Source: Baffinella frigidus
Taxonomy: Eukaryota; Cryptophyceae; Cryptomonadales; Baffinellaceae
Direction: 5' to 3'
Assembly (NCBI GenBank): GCA_026770585.1
Contig: MU646376.1
Coordinates: 921,364-932,655, forward strand
Length of the DNA stretch: 11,292 nt
Below are positions 1 through 5,458 of this stretch, in pieces. The position numbers were made by a program, and so were the translations under genes. Position 1 is the first letter of the stretch; each line of letters opens with the position of its first letter. The notes under the pieces were generated by a model. The model was given only the letters and a program-made list of their open reading frames with translations, ran no database searches and was not told the origin of the DNA.

Positions 1-720
1 ACACCCTGCACCCTACACCCTACACCCTACACCATACACCCTACACCCTACACCCTGCACCCTACACCATACACCCTACACCCTAGCCCCTAAACCATAA
101 ACCATAAACCTGAAATCCTCAACCCGAAATCCTACACCCTAAACCCTAAGCCCTAATCCATAAACCCTAAACCCTAAACCCTAAACCCCCAACCCTAAAC
201 CCTAAACCCTGAACCCTAAACCCTCAACCCGACATCATGAACCCTGCCACCTACACCCAAAACCCGAAACCCGAAACCCGAAACCCGAAACCAGAAACCC
301 TACACCCTACATCCTACACCCTACACCCCGCACCCTACAACCTAGCCCCTAAACCCTAAACTCTCAACCCTAAACCCTAAACCCTAAACCCGAAACCCGA
401 AACCTTGCACCCTAAACCCTCAACCCTAAACCTTGCACCCTAAACCCTAAACCCTAAACCCTAAACCCTAAACCCTAAACTCCAAACCCCAAACCCCAAA
501 CCCTACACCAGAAACCCGAAACCCGAAACCCGAAACCCGAAACCCTACACCAGAAACCCTACACCCTAAACCCTTAAACTCTAAACCCTAAACCCTAAAC
601 CCTAAACCCTACACCCTAAACACCAAACCCTAAACCCTACACCCTAAACACCAAACCCTACACCCTAAACCCTAAACCCTTAACCTAAACCCCAAACCTC
701 GAACCCCGAAAGCCTAAACC
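1..720 (+). repeat. Degenerate telomere-like heptamer array, C-rich on the plus strand
   Basis: Almost the whole stretch is built from 7-base units related to CCCTAAA, the TTTAGGG telomere type of plants and many algae. Unit types come in blocks: CCCTACA dominates 1-90 and 300-345, CCCTAAA dominates roughly 135-235 and 420-480, and CCCGAAA forms clean runs near 262-292 and 510-545. The C-rich strand reads 5'->3' from the left edge, the orientation expected at the left end of a chromosome. The degeneracy argues against an active telomere cap and for an ageing subtelomeric or interstitial array. It ends in AAGCCTAAACCCAAAAGCGT, just before a coding-like segment. Confidence 0.9.
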
Positions 721-739
721 CAAAAGCGTAAGCAGAGCA

Positions 740-837
740 GACGGGATCGTCAAGGAGATCCTGGTGCAGGAATCGGAGGAGGTCTGGGAACTGCAGGTGC
801 ACTCATTTCATAGGGAAATGCTTTTGATTTAAGACTT
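740..837 (+). pseudogene. Coding-like fragment directly after the telomere-like array (possible 3' exon or relic)
   Basis: After the array comes GTAAGCAGAGCAG, which has an AG usable as a splice acceptor. A frame then runs GAC GGG ATC GTC AAG GAG ATC CTG GTG and reads DGIVKEILVQESEEVWELQ, then VHSFHREMLLI and a TAA at 835-837. Bases 755-804 align with 1100-1147, which reads EILVNDAKKVFWEQVHS in its own frame, so two diverged copies keep similar protein sense. In both, the shared part ends at CAG followed by GTGCAC, which could be a splice donor. I do not recognise the protein. It may be an exon of a duplicated gene or a transposon remnant. Confidence 0.35.
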
Positions 838-865
838 TTGGATTCAATGTAAAGTACTACACGAA

Positions 866-950
866 TGCTTTAATATTACTAGTGAAAAACATTCTGTGTG
901 GTGAATTTCATTGCCAGAAAGTTTGAAATTAAAACCGTTTTCATGTGAGA
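866..950 (-). repeat. AT-rich dispersed repeat, copy 1 (inverted relative to 7622-7710)
   Basis: Read on the minus strand, this stretch aligns with 7622-7710. Shared blocks are ATCTCACATG, ACACAGAA, TAGTAATATTAAAG and TGTAGT, in the same order and with similar spacing. The 16-base core TAGTAATATTAAAGCA (866-881, minus) also occurs exactly at 3734-3749. The stretch is much more AT-rich than its surroundings and has no convincing reading frame. Confidence 0.6.
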
Positions 951-1024
951 TTTTCGTCTGCAGCATGAATAACCCAATGAATTATAATTCGTCTCCAACG
1001 CCACCATCCATTACCATCTTAGAT

Positions 1025-1103
1025 CCCCTAAGTTGACGGGTGTGTACCGCATTCCCAGCATGTCAACTTTTTCATATTCCGTGAAGCTGCGAGAACAGGA
1101 GAT
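1025..1103 (+). repeat. Direct repeat, copy 1 of 2
   Basis: The segment beginning CCCCTAAGTTGACGGGT recurs at 1333-1416. Shared blocks include TGTACCGCA, CCAGCATGTCAACTT, CATA-TCCGT and the end AAGCTGCG...GAGAACAGG. Copy 2 carries small insertions, for example TCTTGT before CAAGCTGCGG. Copy 1 reads open from 1033 as TGVYRIPSMSTFSYSVKLRE and continues into the EILVNDAKKVF segment that resembles 740-804. A coding origin is therefore possible, but no start or function can be assigned. Confidence 0.75.
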
Positions 1104-1221
1104 CCTGGTGAATGACGCGAAGAAGGTCTTCTGGGAACAGGTGCACTCCCGCACAAGGCGGTCATTGCCCTTTTCTCAAATGTTGGTTTTAAGGTCGCGT
1201 CCAGTATTTGTACGAGCATTC

Positions 1222-1258
1222 GTCACGTCCCCGGGGCTTGAACCCCCGGAGACGTGAC
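1222..1258. repeat. GC-rich hairpin resembling a tRNA T-arm on the minus strand
   Basis: GTCACGTCCCCGGGG (1222-1236) pairs with CCCCCGGAGACGTGAC (1243-1258) around a CTTGAA loop. The minus strand of the centre reads CGGGG-GTTCAAG-CCCCG, an ideal tRNA T-stem/loop and polymerase III B-box shape. No D arm, anticodon arm or separate acceptor stem flanks it; the outer bases simply extend the same hairpin. It is therefore not a tRNA gene. It might be a tRNA-derived relic or a chance palindrome. Confidence 0.5.
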
Positions 1259-1332
1259 AATTACTACACACTGCAGAGACGACCTTCTTGAGAGTGGGTT
1301 TTAAGAAAAGGCCAATTGTAGCGTCGTGTGGT

Positions 1333-1416
1333 CCCCTAAGTTGACGGGTTTGTACCGCACGGCCAGCATGTCAACTTGTGCATAGTCCGTTCTTGTCAAG
1401 CTGCGGACGAGAACAG
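1333..1416 (+). repeat. Direct repeat, copy 2 of 2
   Basis: This is the diverged second copy of 1025-1103. It keeps CCCCTAAGTTGACGGGT and CCAGCATGTCAACTT but has insertions that break the reading frame seen in copy 1. It lies directly left of the foldback element at 1436-1626. Confidence 0.75.
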
Positions 1417-1435
1417 GTTACGCTCCGCCCCCGTG

Positions 1436-1626
1436 CCACTCGAGAATGCTAGAGGGGCGTATTTACATGTGGGGTTGTAAATATTTGTACCAGGATAGGG
1501 TGTTCCAACCTCGTGACTGTGCTAATTTCGCAGAGTTACGTGACCAATCAACGAAAGTTACTCCACAAATGCCCACTTTTAAAAGCACGTCGGTTTCAAA
1601 TAGGCCCCTCTAGCATTCTCGTGTGG
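1436..1626. mobile_element. Foldback / miniature inverted-repeat element of about 191 bp
   Basis: The left end CCACTCGAGAATGCTAGAGG (from 1436) and the right end (to 1626) are inverted copies: 27 of 29 positions match between 1436-1464 and the reverse complement of 1598-1626. The interior is AT-richer and non-coding. The flanks GGTTACGCTC (left) and GGTACGCTAG (right) are similar but separated from the termini, so no clean target-site duplication can be called. A non-autonomous DNA transposon is the simplest reading. No second copy was seen in this window. Confidence 0.5.
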
Positions 1627-1639
1627 TACGCTAGCGGTG

Positions 1640-2013
1640 AATTTATTTGGATGCTGCTCGGTACAAAATTTACAGTACAAAAAACAATTTAGCCCTTCAA
1701 AACACCTAAAATTGCTTTGAAGCCCAAGTTTGCCCTTTTTAGAAAGCTGAGTCCGCCGCTAGACCCCGACGTAAGTTCGTCTCTAGCGTTAGCTTTTGCC
1801 ATCAGCCCACTTGCTCTACATCCACACAGAGGGCTACTAAGGGATTTTCGGGCACTCCGTGTCCGAGTTTCCGTTACCTTATCCGTAGGAACCCCCCTAT
1901 ATCCCTACGGATTGCCTACCGTAGGGTCTTAGGTCTTGTCGCTTAGGGGTTATTCAAAATCCGTTTGAAGTCCGCTGTGTGGTAAGCGACCTGCCCTCTG
2001 AAGAGGTCTGACT
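1640..2013. other. Unassigned sequence with a small hairpin, no supported gene
   Basis: This stretch is AT-rich at first (about 1640-1720) and then mixed. ATCCGTAGG (1881-1889) pairs with CCTACGGAT (1904-1912) across a 14-base loop. AAGGGATTTTCGGG near 1840 weakly resembles AAGGGATATTCGGG near 8068 in the 7885-8100 repeat, so part of it may be an old copy of that repeat. The short open frame from 1717 has no recognisable features. Confidence 0.4.
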
Positions 2014-2015
2014 TG

Positions 2016-2114
2016 CCCTAAACCTTAGACCCTAGACCCTAGGCCCTAGACCCTAGGCCCTAGACCCTAGACCCTAGACCCTGGACCCTGGACCCTGGAC
2101 CCTAGGCCCTAAAC
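2016..2114 (+). repeat. CCCTAGA/CCCTAGG/CCCTGGA heptamer array
   Basis: About 14 heptamers with the third position of the TAAA part changed: CCCTAGA predominates, with CCCTAGG, then three CCCTGGA units in a row near the end, then CCCTAGGCCCTAAAC. The C-rich strand is again on plus. The clustering of identical variants suggests local tandem amplification after mutation rather than telomerase addition. Confidence 0.9.
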
Positions 2115-2173
2115 GTTAAAACAACCCTACACCCAAGACGTGAGAGGCGTCCGTGGAGGCGCGCGTACAGTCA

Positions 2174-2282
2174 CCCCTAAACCCTGAACCCTGAACCCTG
2201 AACCCTGAACCCTGAACCCTGAAACCTGAACCCTGAACCCTGAACCCTGAACCCTGAACCCTGAACCCTGAACCCTGAACCT
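2174..2282 (+). repeat. CCCTGAA heptamer array
   Basis: About 15 near-identical CCCTGAA units, with one degenerate unit (GAAACCT) near 2222. It is much more homogeneous than the 1-720 array and so probably a recent expansion. On the minus strand it reads as long GFRVQGS-type open translation, which is a repeat artefact. Confidence 0.93.
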
Positions 2283-2289
2283 CTCACAG

Positions 2290-2364
2290 CCAATCATCAT
2301 CATGAAACGGCTGCCGGACGTCGTGGAGGCAACGGTTACGGTCAAAGCCGCTGGTCAAAAGTGA
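2290..2364 (+). pseudogene. Exon-like segment after the CCCTGAA array
   Basis: The array runs into CCTCTCACAG, a good pyrimidine tract plus AG acceptor. A frame then reads PIIIMKRLPDVV, EATVTVKAAGQK and a TGA stop at 2362-2364. This repeats the arrangement C-rich telomere-like array, AG, short coding-like segment, stop seen on the minus strand at 7254-7430. No family is recognised. The segment partly overlaps a tandem repeat at 2328-2415, which weakens the coding case. Confidence 0.3.
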
Positions 2365-2415
2365 TGTTGGCAACGGTTACATGTACGGTCAAACGTGCTG
2401 GTCAACAGTGATGTT
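2328..2415 (+). repeat. Tandem duplication (41-bp and 47-bp units)
   Basis: GGCAACGGTTAC...GGTCAAA...GCTGGTCAA...AGTGATGTT occurs twice in a row (2328-2368 and 2369-2415). Unit 2 has a 6-base insertion (ATGTAC) after GGTTAC. The length difference is a multiple of 3, but unit 1 places a TGA in the frame read from 2290. Confidence 0.85.
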
Positions 2416-2476
2416 CGAAATTATTGAGTGGCCATGGGGTCATATTTGAGCCCAAGGAGGTGGCAGGCCCCAGCCT

Positions 2477-2510
2477 AAAGCCCTATGTAGGCGCGTAAGA
2501 GGCTACTGGG
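2477..2510 (+). repeat. Direct repeat flanking palindromic element 1 (copy a; copy b at 2630-2668)
   Basis: AAGCCCTATGTA...GGCGCGTAAGAGGCTACTGG left of the element recurs right of it as AAGCCCTATGTACATGTAGG, then AGCGTACAAGGCTACTGG. The repeat is far too long for a TA target duplication, so it is a local duplication. Copy b contains only the first four bases of the element (CTGG) after the TA and may represent an unoccupied version of the site. Confidence 0.65.
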
Positions 2511-2627
2511 GTACCTGGCTCACAAGAAACCAACCCTTCTTAGAACCCTACAGTAGGCCTATGCCTAGGGCCCTATGATGGACCTAGCTAGGGAGGGGGG
2601 CGTTTTCTTGTGCGCGAGGTACCCCTG
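2506..2627 (+). mobile_element. Palindromic TA-flanked miniature element, copy 1
   Basis: A 122-bp near-palindrome whose arms are CTGGGGTACCTGGCTCACAA at the left and the inverse at the right. The non-palindromic centre, CAGTAGGCCTATGCCTAGGG then CCCTATGATGGACC, sets the orientation. The left neighbour is TA; the right neighbour is TC, a mutated copy of the usual TA. It encodes nothing. Families with perfect long arms and TA targets are usually moved by Tc1/mariner-type transposases, but none is seen here. Confidence 0.85.
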
Positions 2628-2730
2628 TCAAGCCCTATGTACATGTAGGAGCGTACAAGGCTACTGGCCACTTGAGGGATACGGCACGTTTCAGCGCCGC
2701 ACTATCCCTCATGATGTGTATGTACGCGAA

Positions 2731-2849
2731 CAGGGGTAGCTCGCTCATAAGACCCCCCCCCCCCCCTAGGGCCCTACATTAGGGCTATGCCTAGGGCCCT
2801 AGTGGGGCCCTAGGTGGGGGGGCAGTTTCTTATGAGCGAGGTAGCCCTG
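2731..2849 (+). mobile_element. Palindromic element, copy 2
   Basis: 119 bp. The arms are CAGGGGTAGCTCGCTCATAA and its inverse. The left arm has lost the AACCG part and instead carries a run of 14 C. The centre is ACATTAGGGCTATGCCTAGG. The palindrome continues outward through TACGCG on both sides. Confidence 0.85.
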
Positions 2850-2910
2850 TACGCGTACAGAGTAGGCTCAAGGGGCCATACATGTAACCTCTACACTGTA
2901 GTCCCGCCCC

Positions 2911-2984
2911 CACAGTAGGCATATGCCTAGGGGCCTGTGGCGGTCCTAGGGGGGGGGCGGTTTCTTAAGAGCGAGGTAGCCCTG
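2911..2984 (+). mobile_element. Palindromic element, copy 3, left arm missing
   Basis: The centre (CAGTAGGCATATGCCTAGGG, TGTGGCGGTCC) and the right arm (GGCGGTTTCTTAAGAGCGAG, then GTAGCCCTG followed by TA) are present. The sequence left of 2911 does not match a left arm, so this copy is truncated. Confidence 0.75.
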
Positions 2985-3047
2985 TACACACGAGGCGCTC
3001 TCACTTTCAGTATCGGCCTGGTCTCCCATGTCATGTCAATGCAAGTG

Positions 3048-3112
3048 TGAGGACCTCTAGAGGCCAGCTAGGCTGGGACGGGCCCGCCTCGGGATGGCAT
3101 TGGAGCCATTGC
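3048..3112 (+). repeat. TGTGAGGAC dispersed repeat, copy A
   Basis: This repeat starts at TGTGAGGAC and includes GACGGGCCCGCCTCGGG and TTGGAGCCATTG. Related copies lie at 5097-5135, 5384-5450 and 5529-5570. The copy at 5097 is inside an open reading frame, so the family may derive from duplicated coding sequence. Copies A and C (5384) share the TTGGAGCCATTG end. Confidence 0.65.
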
Positions 3113-3190
3113 TGATGTCTCTTGGAATACATCATCGGAACTCAATACAAGGTCACGCTCGTGCGGGGGTGTCTCGAATCCACAGGGATA

Positions 3191-3318
3191 CAGGGGTACC
3201 TCGCTCATTAGCGGCGCATAAGAAACCGCCACCCCCTAGCGCTTTGCAGTAGCCCGATGCCTCTGGCCCTAAGGTGGCCCTAAGGGGGTGGGCGTTTCTT
3301 GTGAGCGAGGTACCCCTG
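3191..3318 (+). mobile_element. Palindromic element, copy 4
   Basis: 128 bp, flanked by TA on both sides. The left arm carries an 11-base insertion within CTCATAAG (CTCAT-TAGCGGCGCAT-AAG). The centre is more diverged than usual (GCAGTAGCCCGATGCCTCTG). The right arm ends TTGTGAGCGAGGTACCCCTG. Confidence 0.85.
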
Positions 3319-3369
3319 TACCTCGGCTACACGAACAGAACACCCTTGCTCGAAGGTCGGTCGGTCGGT

Positions 3370-3442
3370 GTTTTCTTAATTTAGTACCAGAGGGTTGACT
3401 ACGCGAGATTTAGTCAACTCTCTGGTACTAAACTAAGAAAAC
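3370..3442. repeat. Long hairpin: 31-bp arms, 11-base loop
   Basis: Arm GTTTTCTTAATTTAGTACCA...GACT (3370-3400) pairs with 3412-3442. Only one A/C mismatch and one G-T wobble interrupt 31 positions, and the loop is ACGCGAGATTT. Directly downstream, 3449-3458 is GGTTCGAATC, a perfect polymerase III B-box, but no A-box or tRNA cloverleaf can be drawn. The hairpin is distinct in sequence from the CAGGGG family, although its outer TTTTCTTA resembles that family's arm. It could be a foldback element or a small-RNA hairpin precursor. Confidence 0.75.
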
Positions 3443-3471
3443 GCAGGGTTCGAATCTCGTCCGTTTTCTTG

Positions 3472-3503
3472 GGTTGCGTTTTCTTATACGAGGTATTTTT
3501 GTC
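3472..3503 (+). mobile_element. Degenerate solo right arm of the palindromic family
   Basis: GCGTTTTCTTATACGAGGTA followed by TTTTTGTCA matches the family right-arm pattern GCG-TTTCTTATGAGCGAGGTACCCCTGTA with a 2-base deletion and C-to-T changes. No centre or left arm is attached. Confidence 0.45.
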
Positions 3504-3559
3504 AGCGTGCATTATAGACGAAGCTGCCCCCCCCCCCGAAGATGAGACCTCTACATGTA

Positions 3560-3677
3560 CAGGGGTACCTCGCTCATAAGAAACCGCCCCCCATCCTAGG
3601 ACCACCATAGGACCCTAGGCATTGTCCTACTGTAGAGTCCTAGGAGGAGCGCGTTTCTTATGAGCGAGGTACCCCTG
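3560..3677 (-). mobile_element. Palindromic element, copy 5, opposite orientation
   Basis: 118 bp with CAGGGGTACCTCGCTCATAA and its inverse. Its centre reads as the reverse complement of the others (GGACCACCATAGGACCCTAG then GCATTGTCCTACTG). The TA neighbours lie inside TACATGTA-like flanks, so the outward palindrome extends further. Confidence 0.85.
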
Positions 3678-3733
3678 TACATGTATCTCTGGGCGGTTGC
3701 AGGCCCGCGCAAGTATTAGCGCGGAATCTACAA

Positions 3734-3749
3734 TAGTAATATTAAAGCA
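3734..3749 (+). repeat. TAGTAATATTAAAGCA motif, copy 2
   Basis: This is an exact 16-base match to the inverted copy at 866-881. The first 14 bases also occur at 7688-7701, each time in an AT-rich patch within GC-richer DNA. Confidence 0.6.
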
Positions 3750-3819
3750 TCTGTTGTAACTTTGGTTAAAAGGGAAAAGGGGTTGGGACAGCAGGTACCC
3801 CACATCTTCCCGCCGGACG

Positions 3820-3880
3820 GATGGGGCGGGACCGGACGATGCGGTCCCGCCCCATCTCCCAGCCTTGTCCCAGACAAGGC
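3820..3880. repeat. Two adjacent perfect hairpins
   Basis: GATGGGGCGGGACC (3820-3833) pairs perfectly with GGTCCCGCCCCATC (3843-3856) around a 9-base loop. Five bases further on, GCCTTGTC (3862-3869) pairs with GACAAGGC (3873-3880) around CCA. Paired hairpins of this quality are unlikely by chance. They could be a structured RNA, a recombination site or a foldback remnant. No matching second copy was seen in the window. Confidence 0.55.
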
Positions 3881-4110
3881 CTCGGACCCCATCGTCTCAC
3901 GTCCCATTTTCTCCTTCGCCTTGAAAACCCTGAAAATGGCTCAAGCGACTACCCTCTCGCAAGAAAAATAGGTTTGACCGGATAAAGGCGCTGCCGGGCG
4001 CGATGACACCTTCGAAGCACGCGCCGCACGTGAGCACGGCGCCGGGCTGCAAGTGAAGGCAAGGGAGAGCAAGGCCTTTGTGCGCCACCCCCAGTGACGA
4101 TCCACCCCCA
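3881..4110. other. Unassigned sequence, no supported gene
   Basis: Mixed-composition DNA. Open frames here on both strands are short and use no recognisable motif. TGAAAACCCTGAAAATGG near 3922 resembles CCCTGAA units, but only by two units. Confidence 0.4.
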
Positions 4111-4241
4111 TTTAGGTCTTGTAGGTTTTTCGAGCTCGCAACATAGGCGGATACTGGAACTTTTTTTGCAAAAAAGCCACGCTTCCTTTCGGATCACATT
4201 CAGGCCCTCCGGTGCAGAGGATCACAGCAGAAACCGGCTAA
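4111..4241 (-). repeat. 130-bp dispersed repeat with conserved minus-strand frame, copy 1
   Basis: This stretch matches 6003-6132 and 6875-6991 in the same orientation. Shared blocks are TTCGAGCTC, AACATAGGC, TTCCTTTCGGATC and AGAAACCGGCTAA. On the minus strand all three copies keep the same frame: SERK-x-G...VSAYV-x-SSKNL-x-DL. Copy 1 reads SERKRGFFAKK then VPVSAYVASSKNLQDLNG. The preserved frame suggests descent from a coding exon or a transposon protein. No known family is recognised. Confidence 0.75.
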
Positions 4242-4682
4242 GGATGAGATGGTTCATTGCAAAATACGGGAAGGGAGGGAGGAGACCTGGTTTCGGTCGT
4301 CCGTGGGAGCTATTGAGATTTTTCTTGGAGATTTTGACCAGAACGGCCCGAGGCAGGCGCAAGTCATGCCGGTTGACCTGGCGACGGCCGGGTGCCAGCG
4401 GGAAATGGACGAGGCTAACAGTGACGGAGGAAAGCAAGCGGGGGGGGGGAGGGGGCGGGGGCAAGCTCGTCTATGAGTGTAAAAACTGCGACCGATGTGA
4501 GTGTAATAAAAAGCACCAAAGCACCAAAGCACCAAAGCACCATGCGTGCCGCGGGGGGCGACCGGCCGCGGGCCTCTTCGAAACTAGCGGCCATACGTCT
4601 GCGATCGTCTCGTCTCAAGAGCCACAACTTAGGCTGCATTCACGAATTGAAAAGTGAATTCACTGACTCGAGGCACAGCCAC
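4242..4682. other. Unassigned sequence with simple repeats
   Basis: It contains a G-run with GGGGAGGGGGCGGGGGC (about 4440-4463), which could form a G-quadruplex, and a tandem octamer CACCAAAG of about four units at 4512-4542. A 187-codon open frame crosses it from 4094, but it is built from the dispersed repeat, the poly-G and the octamer and is not credible as a gene. Confidence 0.5.
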
Positions 4683-4874
4683 TAAAGCTGTGAGCCTCGG
4701 TCGGACAGGTGATGAGCCTCGGTGGTTGACTAATGAAGGTAAGTTCTCTCTCGCTTGTGTGTGGGCCTTGGCCGGCGCGGCCTCTCTCCTCCCAAGCGGG
4801 GTCTCATCTGGTAGCGAAGGTCATCAGTCAACAACCGAGGCTCGTCACCTGTCCGACCGAGGCTCACAAGAGCT
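4683..4874. mobile_element. Second miniature TIR element, about 190 bp
   Basis: Arms of 43 bp (4689-4731 and 4826-4868) are inverted copies with two mismatches. They start TGTGAGCCTCGGTCGGACAG and contain the inner repeat GAGCCTCGGT twice per arm. A further AAAGCT on each outer side extends the arms with a 2-base indel. The interior of about 94 bp includes AAGGTAAGT, an ideal splice donor, but no frame of note. It belongs to a different family from the CAGGGG elements, one of which begins 12 bases to its right. No target duplication can be defined. Confidence 0.7.
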
Positions 4875-4885
4875 TTCTACGCTTA

Positions 4886-5002
4886 CAGGGGTACCTCGCC
4901 CATAACAAACCGCCTCCCCCTAGGACCCTACAGTAGGCCCATGCGTAGGGCCCAATGGTGATCCTAGGGGGGAGCCGATTTCTTATGAGCGAAGTAACCC
5001 TG
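4886..5002 (+). mobile_element. Palindromic element, copy 6
   Basis: 117 bp. The left arm is CAGGGGTACCTCGCCCATAA, the centre CAGTAGGCCCATGCGTAGGG, and the right end GAGCGAAGTAACCCTG. The left neighbour is TA; the right is AA, a changed TA. It sits between the 43-bp TIR element and the 52-bp inverted repeat. Confidence 0.85.
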
Positions 5003-5024
5003 AAGTCGGAATGGACTTTCCACA

Positions 5025-5076
5025 AGTCATGTCCACTTTAGACCACGTGTCCACTTTCAGCGCATGCCCGAGCCTG
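5025..5076 (+). repeat. 52-bp perfect inverted repeat, left copy (partner 5916-5967)
   Basis: The 52 bases starting AGTCATGTCCACTTTAGACC and ending GCATGCCCGAGCCTG are exactly repeated in inverted orientation at 5916-5967. Weaker similarity extends left to about 5004. The copy contains CCACTTTCAG (5051-5060), a strong splice-acceptor-like site just before an ATG frame. Perfect identity indicates recent duplication or ongoing gene conversion. The pair encloses 839 bp that include element 7. Confidence 0.9.
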
Positions 5077-5240
5077 CGTGCCTCGGGGAGTCTTCATGCG
5101 AGGACCGAGTCCTGGACGGGTCCGCCTCAGGGGAAAAGGGCTCCAAGGGCGACCCTGAACCAGCGGCACGGTGCTTCCTCTCAGTCCTCACACGTGAGCA
5201 GATCAACAAGTACAAGGCCGAGGGCCTCCTCCTCCTCTAA
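5061..5240 (+). CDS. Short reading frame or terminal exon ending in a PhyH-like N-terminal motif
   Basis: After CCACTTTCAG (acceptor-like) comes CGC and an ATG at 5064. The frame is open for 58 codons to a TAA at 5238-5240, and it is open back to 5004. It starts MPEPACLGESSCEDRVL, is Gly/Ser/Lys-rich in the middle and ends LSVLTREQINKYKAEGLLLL. That ending resembles the opening helix and first strand of phytanoyl-CoA-dioxygenase-like proteins, where LT-x-EQI-x-x-Y-x-x-(D/E)G-hydrophobic is common. The rest of such a domain (His-x-Asp iron site) is absent, so this would be a broken N-terminal piece. The last 15 codons match the minus-strand exon at 7254-7305. Function is inferred only. Confidence 0.35.
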   Translation, partial: RMPEPACLGESSCEDRVLDGSASGEKGSKGDPEPAARCFLSVLTREQINKYKAEGLLLL

Positions 5241-5371
5241 GCTTAGAGCTTAGAGCTTTCTAAGCGTAGAGCTTTCTAAGCGTAGATATTTCTAAGCTCA
5301 CCGCATACACCTTTCCAAGCTTAGAGCTTAAGCTTAGAGCTTCCTGAGCTTAGAGTTGAAGCTTAGGCCTG
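5236..5371 (+). repeat. AAGCTTAGAG / TTTCTAAGCGTAGAGC short-period repeat
   Basis: Repeated words AAGCTTAGAGC and TTTCTAAGCGTAGAGC, about 11-16 bases, fill this stretch immediately after the stop codon of the 5061-5240 frame. The same CTAAGCTTAGAG begins right after the matching stop at 7254, and again at 5834-5846. The repeat is therefore associated with the duplicated 3' end. Many units are palindromic (AAGCTT). Confidence 0.7.
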
Positions 5372-5383
5372 GTTTTTAAGTTG

Positions 5384-5450
5384 TGTGAGGACCATCCGGG
5401 CATAGGCCCGCCGCAGGACTCCGCCTCGGCGGACGTTGGAGCCATTGGCT
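5384..5450 (+). repeat. TGTGAGGAC dispersed repeat, copy C
   Basis: Matches copy A (3048-3112) at both ends: TGTGAGGACC, CCGCCTCGG and TTGGAGCCATTG. The middle is diverged. Confidence 0.55.
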
Positions 5451-5458
5451 AGAGAGTA

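Noticed and set aside
1-720. True chromosome-end telomere
   Set aside because: Too degenerate and block-structured, and similar arrays occur internally. A subtelomeric or interstitial origin fits better.
1222-1258. tRNA gene suggested by a perfect T-arm on the minus strand
   Set aside because: The flanks extend the same hairpin, and no D arm, anticodon arm or acceptor stem exists.
2127-2345. Minus-strand frame rich in GFRVQGS
   Set aside because: It is the translation of the CCCTGAA array; any 7-base repeat without stops gives such a frame.
3449-3458. tRNA or SINE suggested by GGTTCGAATC
   Set aside because: No A-box at the right distance, no acceptor pairing, and no second copy with the same flanks.
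4094-4657. Longest open frame in the window (187 codons, plus strand)
   Set aside because: It starts at GTG and reads against the frame conserved in the 130-bp dispersed repeat. It contains a poly-Gly run from a G-tract and a KAPKHQ-type run from an octamer repeat. No motif or conserved sense.
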